A stretch of DNA of 11,539 bases. Source: Biscogniauxia marginata (lineage: Eukaryota > Ascomycota > Sordariomycetes > Xylariales > Xylariaceae). A model generated the notes under the pieces. That model saw only the letters and a list, made by a program, of their open reading frames with translations. It ran no database searches and was not told the DNA's origin. Position 1 is the first letter of the stretch. Each line of letters begins with the position of its first letter. Where the stretch lies: assembly GCA_022695795.1 (NCBI GenBank), contig MU404281.1, forward strand, positions 1-11,539, given 5' to 3'. Positions 1-8,287 of the stretch are shown piece by piece. The position numbers and the translations under genes were made by a program.

Positions 1-513
1 TCGTTAAAATTATATATATTTTCTTTTTAAATATTATATTTTGTAATTATATTACGTATTAATTTATATTATTTTCGATATATATTTAAGTTTTCGTAAA
101 AAGCTTTTTAATAATTAATTCGTTTATTTAAATACGTTTAAAAGGTTGTTTATCGCCGTATAAAATTAAAGGCTTAGTTTTATTTAACGCGTCTCGTGTC
201 GCGGTCGCGTAGTAAAATATTTGCTATTTCGGTAACGTAATAAAAACGAGAAAAAAATAATTAATTATTTAAATTAATAATACGTCGAATAATTATAACC
301 TTTTTATAAAATGTAAATTTTCGGAAATTTAATATAATAATTAATTACGTAAATATACTTTTAAATTGTTATCGTAATATAATATTAAAAACATCGTAAA
401 TTTTTAATAATTAATAAAAACTAATATTTAAATAATGTTATTTATAAGTAATAACATAATTAATTCGAGTTTTAAATAATATTTTCGATTATTAAATTAA
501 GTTAATTAATAAA

Positions 514-540
<27 letters not shown>
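514..540. repeat. (AT)n microsatellite
   Basis: Uninterrupted alternating A and T, about 13.5 units, inside the left AT-rich block and just outside the left arm of the long inverted repeat. Such tracts are common in RIP-mutated DNA, and no function is implied. Confidence 0.9.
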
Positions 541-544
<4 letters not shown>

Positions 545-565
545 TAGTTTTACGCGTTTTAAAGA

Positions 566-815
566 TAATATAAATTACGCTTTAAAAAACTAAATACTTA
601 ATATAAAAAAGGTATTCGGTTTTTAAAGTATAAAGTTAAATAAAACGGTTCGAATAATAATAATAATTAATTAATTTCGATGTAACGTAAATGATTTTTA
701 ATAATTAAAAGTGTAATAACTATGAAATTTCATTCGCGAGTTTGTTTTATTTACTTGTTTATATGGTACGTTATTATTTAAATTATTATATTTAAAGTTA
801 TATTTTAAACTTTAA
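566..815 (+). repeat. Left copy of inverted flanking repeat
   Basis: This stretch matches the reverse complement of about 10330-10582 over roughly 210-250 bp. The best segments are 567-650 and 685-775. In those, the differences I aligned are mostly transitions. For example, the left reads GATGTAACGTAAATG where the other copy reads GATGCGGCGCAAATG. This is what independent RIP of two copies would give. It is probably a fragment of one degraded transposon family present on both sides of the gene island. Alignment beyond 775 is weaker because the sequence becomes simple A/T. Confidence 0.8.
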
Positions 816-1309
816 AAACTTTTTATATTAAATTTTAAAAATTTTAATATATAAATTATTTCGATTAATTAAAAATTAATATATTTATTATTAATAGTTA
901 TTAAAAACATATAAAATTATATTTATATATTTCTTTTAAAACTTAAAAATTAAAAAACTCGAATTATTTATTTAATTAAATATAAATATATATAAGGTAT
1001 ATATATAAATAAAGTAAATTATATAAAAAGAAAAAAAGAGCTTTATAAGTTATAAGTTTATAAGCTTTATATATAAACCTTTATTTCCTTTATTTAAGCT
1101 ATTTAAAGTTAAAGCTTTATATAAGGCTAAAAGACTTTTATAAACCCGCATTAATTTTTAAATTTTTAAATTTTGTAAAAACAAAAATAATCTAATATTA
1201 AATAATTAAAAAATCGTTTTTATTATATAAATATAACGTGAAATTAATTAAATTAAATATTTAATTTTATATAATAATAAAAATTAATTTAAATAACGTC
1301 ATTTATAAA

Positions 1310-1623
1310 TTAATAATATATTTAAATAAGTAAATTACTTAATACTTTATATAAAATCGACTTTTTAAAAGTTTTTATAGTTTATTATATAAAAATAAAA
1401 AAAGTTTTAAACTTTTTTTATTTATATCATTAATTAAAATAATTAAAATTAAAATATATAAAAAACAATAAAATTATTTTTATTTTTATTTTTATTTTTA
1501 TTATTCGCGTTTTTTATATGTTTTAATATTTTTAATTAATTATATAATTAAAAGAAAAAACAAGTAATTTTTCCGGCTTTTATATAAAATATTAAATAAC
1601 TTATTCATTTAAATAGTTTATTA
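1310..1623. mobile_element. Second, more decayed copy of the palindromic TIR element
   Basis: The left part (about 1325-1432) aligns with the left arm of the element at 1906-2325. Both contain ACTTAAT followed by TATATAAAATCG and a CTTTTTAAAA-type run. The right part (about 1573-1617) aligns with that element's right arm: GGAAATTAAGTGGCTTACTTA there corresponds to AATATTAAATAACTTATTCA here. The differences are mainly G to A and C to T, as RIP would produce. The copy is about 310 bp, shorter than its relative at about 420 bp, and its arms are no longer fully complementary. An (ATTTTT)n tract sits inside it at about 1475-1502. Confidence 0.6.
1475..1502. repeat. (ATTTTT)n hexamer tract
   Basis: Four to five tandem ATTTTT units. 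A complementary (AAAAAT)n tract of five units lies at about 1764-1795, and the flanking sequence of the two tracts is loosely complementary too. They may therefore mark another inverted pair. The low complexity makes that uncertain. Confidence 0.7.
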
Positions 1624-1763
1624 ATTTATAAGTAATATTATATTTAAATAAATATATTAATACTTAAAAAATTAATAATTATAATTATATAATTATATAA
1701 TAATAAATAAATATTTAATTATAAATCTTTTAAATTTAAAAAGTTTTAAAATTTTAAAAATAA

Positions 1764-1795
1764 TAAAAATAAAAATAAAAATAAAAATAAAAATT
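1764..1795. repeat. (AAAAAT)n hexamer tract
   Basis: Five tandem AAAAAT units, the reverse complement of the tract at about 1475-1502. It lies between the two palindromic relic elements. Confidence 0.7.
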
Positions 1796-1905
1796 ATAAA
1801 ATAAACTTATTTATTTATATATTTTACTTTTTTATAAAAAACGTTATTATAATAAATATAAAGTTATAAAATTAATTTTAAATTTTAAACTTTGAAATAA
1901 ATTAT

Positions 1906-2325
1906 TAATATAACATGTCTCATAAGCGAGTGAGCCACTTAATTTCCTATATAAAATCGGCTTTTTTAAAAATTTATAACTTTATACGTAAAAATAGTAA
2001 AAATCTCGGACTTTTTCTTTTAGTTATATAATTATAGGGTTTAACTAAAAGTAAAATCGGAAAAATTAATTTTAAGAAGCGCGAAAAGAAAACGCGTAAA
2101 AACTAAAATTAAAACAAAACGCACGGACCTTTTTACGTATTTCTTTATATATTTCATTTTTTATTTTTTCGATTTTACTTTTAATTAAACCTTATAATTA
2201 TATAACTAAAAAAAAGGTTCGAGACTTTTACGATTTCTACATATAAAGTTATGAATTTTTAAAAAAAGCCGATTTTATATAGGAAATTAAGTGGCTTACT
2301 TACTTATAAGACACGTTATATTATA
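1906..2325. mobile_element. MITE-like palindromic element with ~150-bp terminal inverted repeats
   Basis: The left arm (about 1906-2065) is matched by the reverse complement of the right arm (about 2157-2325) almost end to end. Shared blocks include CCACTTAATTTCCTATATAA, AAAATCGGCTTTTTT, TAGTTATATAATTATA and AAAGTAAAATCG. About 90 bp of unrelated spacer (2066-2156) lies between the arms and is the least AT-rich part of the block. Arm differences are mostly transitions (GCGAGTGAGCC against GTAAGTAAGCC), as expected from RIP. There is no coding capacity, so it would be a non-autonomous DNA-transposon relic or a foldback element. The ends lie in TAATATAAC-type sequence, and target duplications cannot be resolved in this A/T context. 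Confidence 0.8.
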
Positions 2326-2919
2326 TATATATTATATTAATATATAACATTTTAATAATTATATAAATATAAATTTAATATTATTATATATAACTTTAAT
2401 TTTAATTAAAAGCTTTTTTATATTATTAATTTATTTAAACTTAATATTATATTATATAAAAAGAAACTAAAAGTTTAAATAACAAGAAAAATAATAAATA
2501 AAAAAGTTAAAATAATTTAAATATTAAATATAAAAAACTAAAAAAGCTTAATTAAAGCTTAAATAAACAAAATTAATTTTATATATTAATATAATTTAAT
2601 AGTTTAATTAATTTAAATATAAATAATTAATTAATTATAACTTAATATTTAAATAATTAAGTGTTTAATAAAATAAATTATATATAAATAGTTTATAACT
2701 AATAAATTATTAAATATTAATAAATATTAATAAAAAGTTAAAAGTTAAAAATTTTTAATTATTAAAAAGTTCTTAATTATTAATATTTTTAAATGTTAAT
2801 TTATATAAACATTTAAATATTAAAAACTATAAATTTATAATTAGCTACTTATTAACAATTAATAAATAGTTTATTGAACCCCGTAGATTCTGGTACGGAA
2901 TACCTTTAAGCCCTGGGCC

Positions 2920-2936
2920 GGGGGGGGGGGGGGGGG
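2920..2936. repeat. 17-bp poly-G homopolymer at the island edge
   Basis: Seventeen consecutive G residues follow CCCTGGGCC, about 45 bp inside the point where AT-rich DNA gives way to normal composition. The exact length in the genome is uncertain because homopolymers are prone to sequencing and assembly error. Confidence 0.85.
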
Positions 2937-4119
2937 TATGTATGTAGTAAAACAGAACCACTTATATCGGAGACCTCGACATGTCAATTCTACCACACCG
3001 ACTACATTCGTTCAAGAATTCGAGAGTAACATTGACAAGCTCTGGTGAAACTTCTGCTTAATCGAGAAATAATATCTCAGGACGTAAGATATGATCAATG
3101 TATCATCTGCTATGCTCTGTGCCTTCAGATCGTGCTCTCTCCCCACCTTTTATCTCATCAAGAATCGACCCCACGGGGTCATTCAGAGGCCTACCAAGTG
3201 CAGTAAGGTGCCCATGCAGCTGCATCTCGCACTCTGCTTGAGACGTTGCAGTGTTGGGCTGGTTGGATGACATCCGAACCGCAGATTCCAGGGTGCGGCA
3301 GCCGACTCGGGAACCAGACTCGCCAATGCCACCCCACCCAGGCATGTCTGTAGCACGTATGTATGTACAATGAGCTGCTCTCATAACCCGTGGAGAGTTT
3401 TCTTCAACGAACCGTTCCCATCTTGATTCGTCCGAAGAGAGGGAGACAAATGAACCAATGAGTCGGGTAAGCCTTGATCGGCAGGCTCAACCGCGGCTCC
3501 CCATTCAGATTTCAGATGAATCCAGCCAAGAAGCAGAAATATCACAACCCAACACGCCCCATTGGATTAATGAATATGTTGCGGGTCGTATTGATGGGAC
3601 TTCACTTCGCTCGGTCGATGGGCGAAACGAAGCTCGCATACCCTGGCAGGTAACGCGAGCCGAGGTTCGTGTCTCCGAAGATAAGAGCAACCGACGATGT
3701 TCGCAGCTTACCTGTTACCTGCTAGTGTAGAAATATGAGGTTGCGGAATATTCGGGATTTATGTAAGTGATTCTTCATAGAGTCATAGATATTAGTACCT
3801 GTCACATAAGGCGTCGGTAGGCGGAAAATGCCAATCGTAGGGGGCAAGCCGAGTTAGGTATGGTAGGTAGTAATTCCCATGATTCTGGGTCTTGGGTACG
3901 AGCTTTACGATATTCGACTAGGTAGTTACCCTGACTGGACCCCGTGCGTTCAACGGATTCAATATGTATACCGAAAGGTAGTTCGGAAGTCAACCTGGAA
4001 TTCGGCTTGTGCCGGCGGTATTACCTAAACTTGTAGACGTCGCTACCTAAGAAAGTTCGTATTGTACATCTATACAAACATTGTTCAGAGGTGACTACAT
4101 GTTTGGTGTACGTGACCTA

Positions 4120-4168
4120 GCGTACGTACCTAGGTACCTACCTACTATGTACCTAGGATGTAGGTATC
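4120..4168. repeat. TACCTAGG-type short repeat cluster
   Basis: The cluster contains GTACCTAGGTACCTACCTA, then GTACCTAGGATGTAGGTA. These are overlapping, partly palindromic ACCTAGGT/TACCTA units. Similar units recur more weakly at about 3851-3871 and 9576-9592. I recall such strings from intergenic DNA of sordariomycetes, but their role is not established. Confidence 0.6.
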
Positions 4169-4427
4169 AAAGAGAGGGCACGGGATGCCCATGTTTTAGC
4201 GCGCCTCTGGCGCAGATGGCGTTAGGCGCATGGAAAGAGAACCCACTTTTATGGGTGCATGTGTCAATTGTTTGGTGCTCGGTGGGCCAAGATGCCAAGT
4301 CTGTTCCCTGCAAATTCAACGATTGCTCGGCTTGCCCCCCATCATAAATCATCATCAACTCAGAGCATCCATCAGCCATGTGGTTCTTACACTAGAGCTT
4401 TGAATCCGGCCTCTTCTCCATATTTAC

Positions 4428-4896
4428 ATATGCTTCTCGTTTTCTTTTCTCTCATCCCTCCCTCCCGATCCAAACTGCCCAATACAGCCCGTCGTAGCTC
4501 TCCTGTCGCATCACGATCCGCCCCTCGAAACTCTGCGCTCCCTGGTTAACTGACCCCAGGCCACTCGTTTAGTCGCCCTTCGTTTCTTTTGGTTTGAGAC
4601 CAACCCTGCCTGCATATCATCTACGTCACTTTCAGGAACACCCCCAGCAAACCCGAAGACTACCTATCCCTCTTCATTCCTCAGCTTAGCTTCTCCAGAC
4701 TATTGCCTCGAAACAAAACAAGTCAAATTAACTGTTCTTTGGAGACTGGGCCGTTCCCAACATCCAACATCGCTCGGTCCGGCAGATCGCTCAACGACCA
4801 TAGCTTGCGAATCATATTAGAGACTTCGGGTTCTGGTCGGAGGACCGATTCTCATCCCTCTTCCACATCTTCGCCGGTAAAACGAGTTTTGCTACG
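4428..4896 (+). promoter_or_regulatory. Probable promoter and 5' UTR of the lipin gene, with CT-rich tract
   Basis: A pyrimidine-rich stretch at about 4430-4475 (TTTTCTTTTCTCTCATCCCT and onward) is typical of fungal core promoters just upstream of transcription start. The DNA up to the start codon remains C/T-rich and lacks a coherent gene. No clear TATA box was seen. The start codon at 4897 has A at -3 (TACGATG), a favourable context. A short inverted repeat, TTGGTTTGAGACCAA, lies at about 4589-4603. Its significance is unknown. Confidence 0.45.
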
Positions 4897-7279
4897 ATGC
4901 AGTACGTGAGAAATATCAGTGATTCGGTTTCGACCGCCTGGAACTCCATAAATCCCGCCACCCTCAGCGGCGCAATTGATGTGATAGTTGTCGAACAAGA
5001 AGACGGCAGCTACTATTGCTCCCCCTTCCACGTCCGCTTTGGCAAATTCTCCTTACTGCGCCCCTACGAAAAGAAAGTCGAGTTCAAAGTAAATGGGGTC
5101 AAGCAGGAATATGCGATGAAGCTTGGGGAGGGTGGCGAGGCCTTCTTCGTCTTCGAAACCTCCGACACAATCCCCCAGAGCTTACAAACCTCCCCCCTCG
5201 TGTCTCCAGCTTCCAGCCCCCCATTTCCGCCTGTGCGATCTACCTCGTCGAATGGCCTCCAAGAACCCGAATTCCTGCAACTCGACGGTGGTTCCACTAA
5301 GCTGAGATCACTGACCATCCCCCGGCCTGGACCTTCTGTTATATCATCTCACCCTACTCGGCCAGGTCCGTAGTGCTTGTGTCTCCCGATAACATTAGGT
5401 TTCTAAGAAGTTTGTCGCTAATAGGTACTCTATAGGCCTCACCACGCCTCGAGCATCTTCCCCTGAATTGGGTAGTGGACGTTTGGCCTCCGGAGTGTGG
5501 CCGGATGTCACCAATCCTGCCGCTTACAGTGAAGAAATACTTCCATCAAGCTCGCGAGTCCATGGCGACAATGACGAATCAAACGACGAGTCGCACGAGG
5601 CAGACAGTCCTTCCGTCTCTTACAGATCACGCAGCCCTCCTCCTCTTCCACCACGAGAAGCCATTCAACGAGCTATGACTCTGTCCCAAGAGCTGTCCGC
5701 AGTTAATATCCCCAGTCGTGTGACAGAGACGGGCGACCTGATGTTAGATATGAGGGGTTATAAAAGTAGCGAAGAAGATGCTATAAAGGCGGAGATTCTG
5801 GCTCGCAAGATCCTCTCGGAGGAGCTTCAGGGTGACTATGATATCGGTGCTTTGTTTGGCATGGACGAGGAGGGCAACCTTTGGATATACAGCAGTGAGG
5901 ACGCTAAAGAGGCTGCAATGAAGAAAACAGTAGCTTCTCTGCGACCCTCTCCTACGATGGCCATTGACGCCGTATCGGATCCTGGGTACGCCAGCGACGA
6001 TTCAACTTCATCAACACGGGACCCCATCCACAGGAGAAGTGAGTCTGACGTTGGCCAGAGCACAGTCCAAACACCGCCAACTACGCCTGGGTCTACGTCG
6101 GTTACGAGCCGTCATGATAAAAGCTATGCCAAGACCCTTCGTCTGACTAGTGAACAGTTGAAGAAGCTTGACTTGAGACCAGGCGAGAATTCAATGAGTT
6201 TCACGGTAAATCGGGCAACATGCCAGGCCAATATGTATCTCTGGAAGCATGATACACCCGTCGTCATTTCTGACATTGATGGAACCATCACAAAATCAGA
6301 TGCCCTAGGTCATGTGTTGAACATGATTGGACGAGACTGGACGCATGCAGGTGTTGCCAAGCTATACAGCGATATCGCAGCCAACGGATACAATATCATG
6401 TATCTCACGAGCCGATCGGTCGGGCAGGCGGATACAACAAGAGCGTATCTCAATGGCATTGTTCAAGATGGCTACCGTCTACCTAGAGGCCCCACCATTC
6501 TCTCGCCAGATCGCACGATGGCTGCACTGAGGCGGGAGATATATCTTCGCAAGCCGCACGTTTTCAAGATGGCGACGCTTCGAGATATTCGGAGCTTATA
6601 TGGGCCCGAAAACCATTGCTTCTACGCTGGGTTCGGGAACCGTCTTACTGATCAGATATCATACCGAACAGTAGATGTTCCCAGGAACCGTATCTTCACC
6701 ATCAATTCAAATGCCGAGGTGTCTCTGGACCTACTGAGTCTAAACAAACTGAAGCTTAGCTACGTTAACATGGGTGAAGTTGTGGACCACTACTTCCCTC
6801 CGGTTAGCACATTAGTGAAGGGCGGAGGAGTGGAATACACTGATTTCACATACTGGCGTGATACGCCACTGGAAATAGACGAGTTCTCGGCTAGCGATTC
6901 TGACGACGAAGACGCACAAGAGAGCTTAGACGAAGAGGAGGATGAGGATGTCGGCAACCTAGGCGATAGCTATCTCTCCCGTGGCGATGATGACGATGCT
7001 GATGCTGGCGAGAGCATCTTAAGCGGAGACTACGAAGAGGAACCAAACATGATAGGCTCTATTATCGAACATGGTTCCGAGGATGCTGATGATGAAGAAG
7101 GCGACGACATCGAGGAAGAAGATGTGGACGATATAGAAGGCGCGGACAACGAGGAGGGTGTCGGAGATGACGTAGATGTTGAGCCCAGCAAAGCCACGGT
7201 GGAAGACGTCGATGCGGAAATCATCTCCGGCGTGAAGAAGCTAGGAATCGAAAGGGAAATCAAAACGGTCAACAGTTAA
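4897..7279 (+). CDS. PAH1: Lipin-family phosphatidate phosphatase (Pah1/Smp2/Ned1 type)
   Basis: The enzyme is a Mg2+-dependent phosphatidate phosphatase. It dephosphorylates phosphatidate to diacylglycerol at the nuclear/ER membrane, feeding triacylglycerol and phospholipid synthesis and restraining nuclear membrane growth. My model joins 4897-5365 and 5436-7279 (770 aa). The N-terminal lipin domain is residues 1-106: it starts MQYVRNISDSVSTAWNSINP, a probable membrane-binding amphipathic helix, and includes LGEGGEAFFVF with the conserved Gly80. A conserved middle block covers about 231-320. The HAD catalytic domain covers about 400-610, with DIDGT at 436-440 (nucleophile Asp436, acid/base Asp438), LTSRS at 480-484, a conserved Lys at 529 or 534 and GNRLTD at 557-562. 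WRDTPLEID at 630-638 matches the yeast WRDPLVDID motif. A very acidic tail at about 642-745 fits the region that recruits the Nem1-Spo7 phosphatase in yeast. Several SP/TP sites suggest kinase control. All key catalytic residues are present. Confidence 0.96.
5366..5435 (+). other. Intron in the lipin gene (70 bp, phase 1)
   Basis: The exon-1 frame runs to a stop (TAG) at 5371-5373, and the catalytic frame becomes open only after 5398 in a different phase, so an intron is required. I chose AG|GTCCGT at 5366 and CTATAG at 5430-5435, with GCTAAT (5417-5422) as branch site. This gives ...HPTRPG-LTTPRASSPE across the junction. A second in-frame choice is donor GTAGTG at 5370 with acceptor AATAG ending at 5424 (55 bp), which would add five residues. 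Neither donor is a perfect GTAAGT. Confidence 0.65.
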
Positions 7280-8287
7280 ACGGGTAACCCAGCAAAGGGG
7301 ACAACTCTCAACGCCAGAACACTATTATTACATGAGTGTATTTCCCCTCGCATTGGATTTCAACATCACCATTCCGTGGGGTTTGGCGGGGAAAAAAAAG
7401 GTTTTCACGACATTCGAGGTGCATTCTACCTTACGAGCAAGTCGGCGGTCAATGTTTTGGCTCATGGTATTGTCATTATAGACAGGGTTGGGCACAATGG
7501 TCTGGCCGTCAGGAGACGGCCGCGGTGCACATCTCACAGCAAGTCTGCAAGGGGTTCTTGAGTGTCAACTATTTTGCTTTCGGGGCTTTTGGGAGGGCAC
7601 ACACTCAGACTTACTTTGGGGGGAAGTTTTGTATACTACTTACTGCTTTTGCATAGCGCATGGTGTTTTTTTCTTCTTCCCTTTTCCTAATTTTTCTTCC
7701 GTCGGACAGAAGGAAGGGAAATTTGTTTTTTCTAGAGAAATGTACAACACGGATATTATTTGCCTTATTTTATTTTAGTTATATCTTGTCCTCACTCCCT
7801 TTTTGCGAGTCCCGGGGAATCCAATTTTTTTAATATGTAGAATCTATCTTGTCCTTCCCTCTGCTATTTTTTGGCTTGACGAGAAGATGCTAGTAGACCT
7901 ATTTAAGCGATTCGTCCCTACCATAATTCCTATCCGTCATGGTATGATCTGAAGTGGATGTAATTCAGCGCCCATGAGACAGACCAGTTTGGCCTTCCAA
8001 AGATTGGGATTCGTGCCAACCGAGGGGGGTTGTAGAACATGTATGTATGTATGTAGGTTTCCAGTTTCGAGCTTGCCGTCGGCTCCAGCGGTTCGCACGA
8101 CTTGGGCGGGTTATGTCAGTTATTCCCGCCCTGCGCGTAGGAGGATATAGATGATCGAAACCGAGTCCAAGGTGTGTATGCGTGATATAAGTGATCGATT
8201 ACGGCAGTAGTAGTTTGGTGGCCGTGAAACTGATGGAATGCGGGCGTAGAGTGGTGGTGGTGCAGGTGATACGGTGAACAACGACGA
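7280..8287. other. Convergent intergenic region holding both 3' UTRs
   Basis: About 1 kb between the stop codon of the lipin gene and the stop codon of TAF9, which face each other. The short frames in it show no domain and are not annotated. A T-rich/pyrimidine stretch lies at 7661-7700. TTATTTTATTTTA at about 7764-7777 reads as AATAAA-type sequence on the minus strand and could serve TAF9 polyadenylation. A (GTAT)n microsatellite sits at 8039-8056. No RNA gene was recognised. Confidence 0.6.
8039..8056. repeat. (GTAT)n microsatellite
   Basis: About four tandem GTAT units, ending in GTAGG, in the convergent intergenic region. Shorter GTATGTATG strings also occur near 2937 and 3357. Confidence 0.8.

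Larger units (their letters stand above)
1..2876. repeat. RIP-degraded AT-rich repeat block (left)
   Basis: Almost pure A/T sequence with no reading frame of useful length. A hand count of positions 1-780 finds 3 CpA, 14 TpG and 37 CpG, so CpA is strongly depleted while CpG persists. That is the known outcome of RIP in Pezizomycotina, where CpA is converted to TpA in duplicated DNA. The block holds decayed mobile-element relics, described separately, plus short A/T microsatellites. It ends abruptly near 2876, where normal base composition resumes. I see no gene in it. Original element families cannot be named from the sequence alone. Confidence 0.9.
2877..4427. other. Gene-free upstream region of the island
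   Basis: Normal-composition DNA between the left RIP block and the lipin promoter. The short open frames here, on either strand and up to 96 codons, show no recognisable domain, and the frames overlap one another. I do not annotate any as a gene. One possible tiny spliced gene at 3458-3725 is discussed as a finding. No tRNA or other RNA gene was recognised. Several TAGGTA/TACCTA-type runs occur (about 3851-3871, 3917-3926 and 4129-4168). Confidence 0.6.

Noticed and set aside
1..2876. Mitochondrial DNA or mitochondrial insertion as the source of the AT-rich ends
   Set aside because: No mitochondrial genes are seen, and selective CpA loss with CpG retention plus inverted transposon-like repeats fits nuclear RIP better.
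3103..3384. 93-codon minus-strand frame starting at a true ATG
   Set aside because: No recognised domain, mixed codon use and no supporting neighbour or splice signals that I trust. It could be a decayed fragment but I cannot support a gene.
4081..4909. Several 60-96 codon frames upstream of the lipin start
   Set aside because: They overlap each other on both strands, lack domains and lie in promoter/leader-like C/T-rich DNA.
7336..7778. Overlapping + strand frames of up to 106 codons after the lipin stop
   Set aside because: Compositionally biased Phe/Gly-rich translations with no domain, in what should be 3' UTR.
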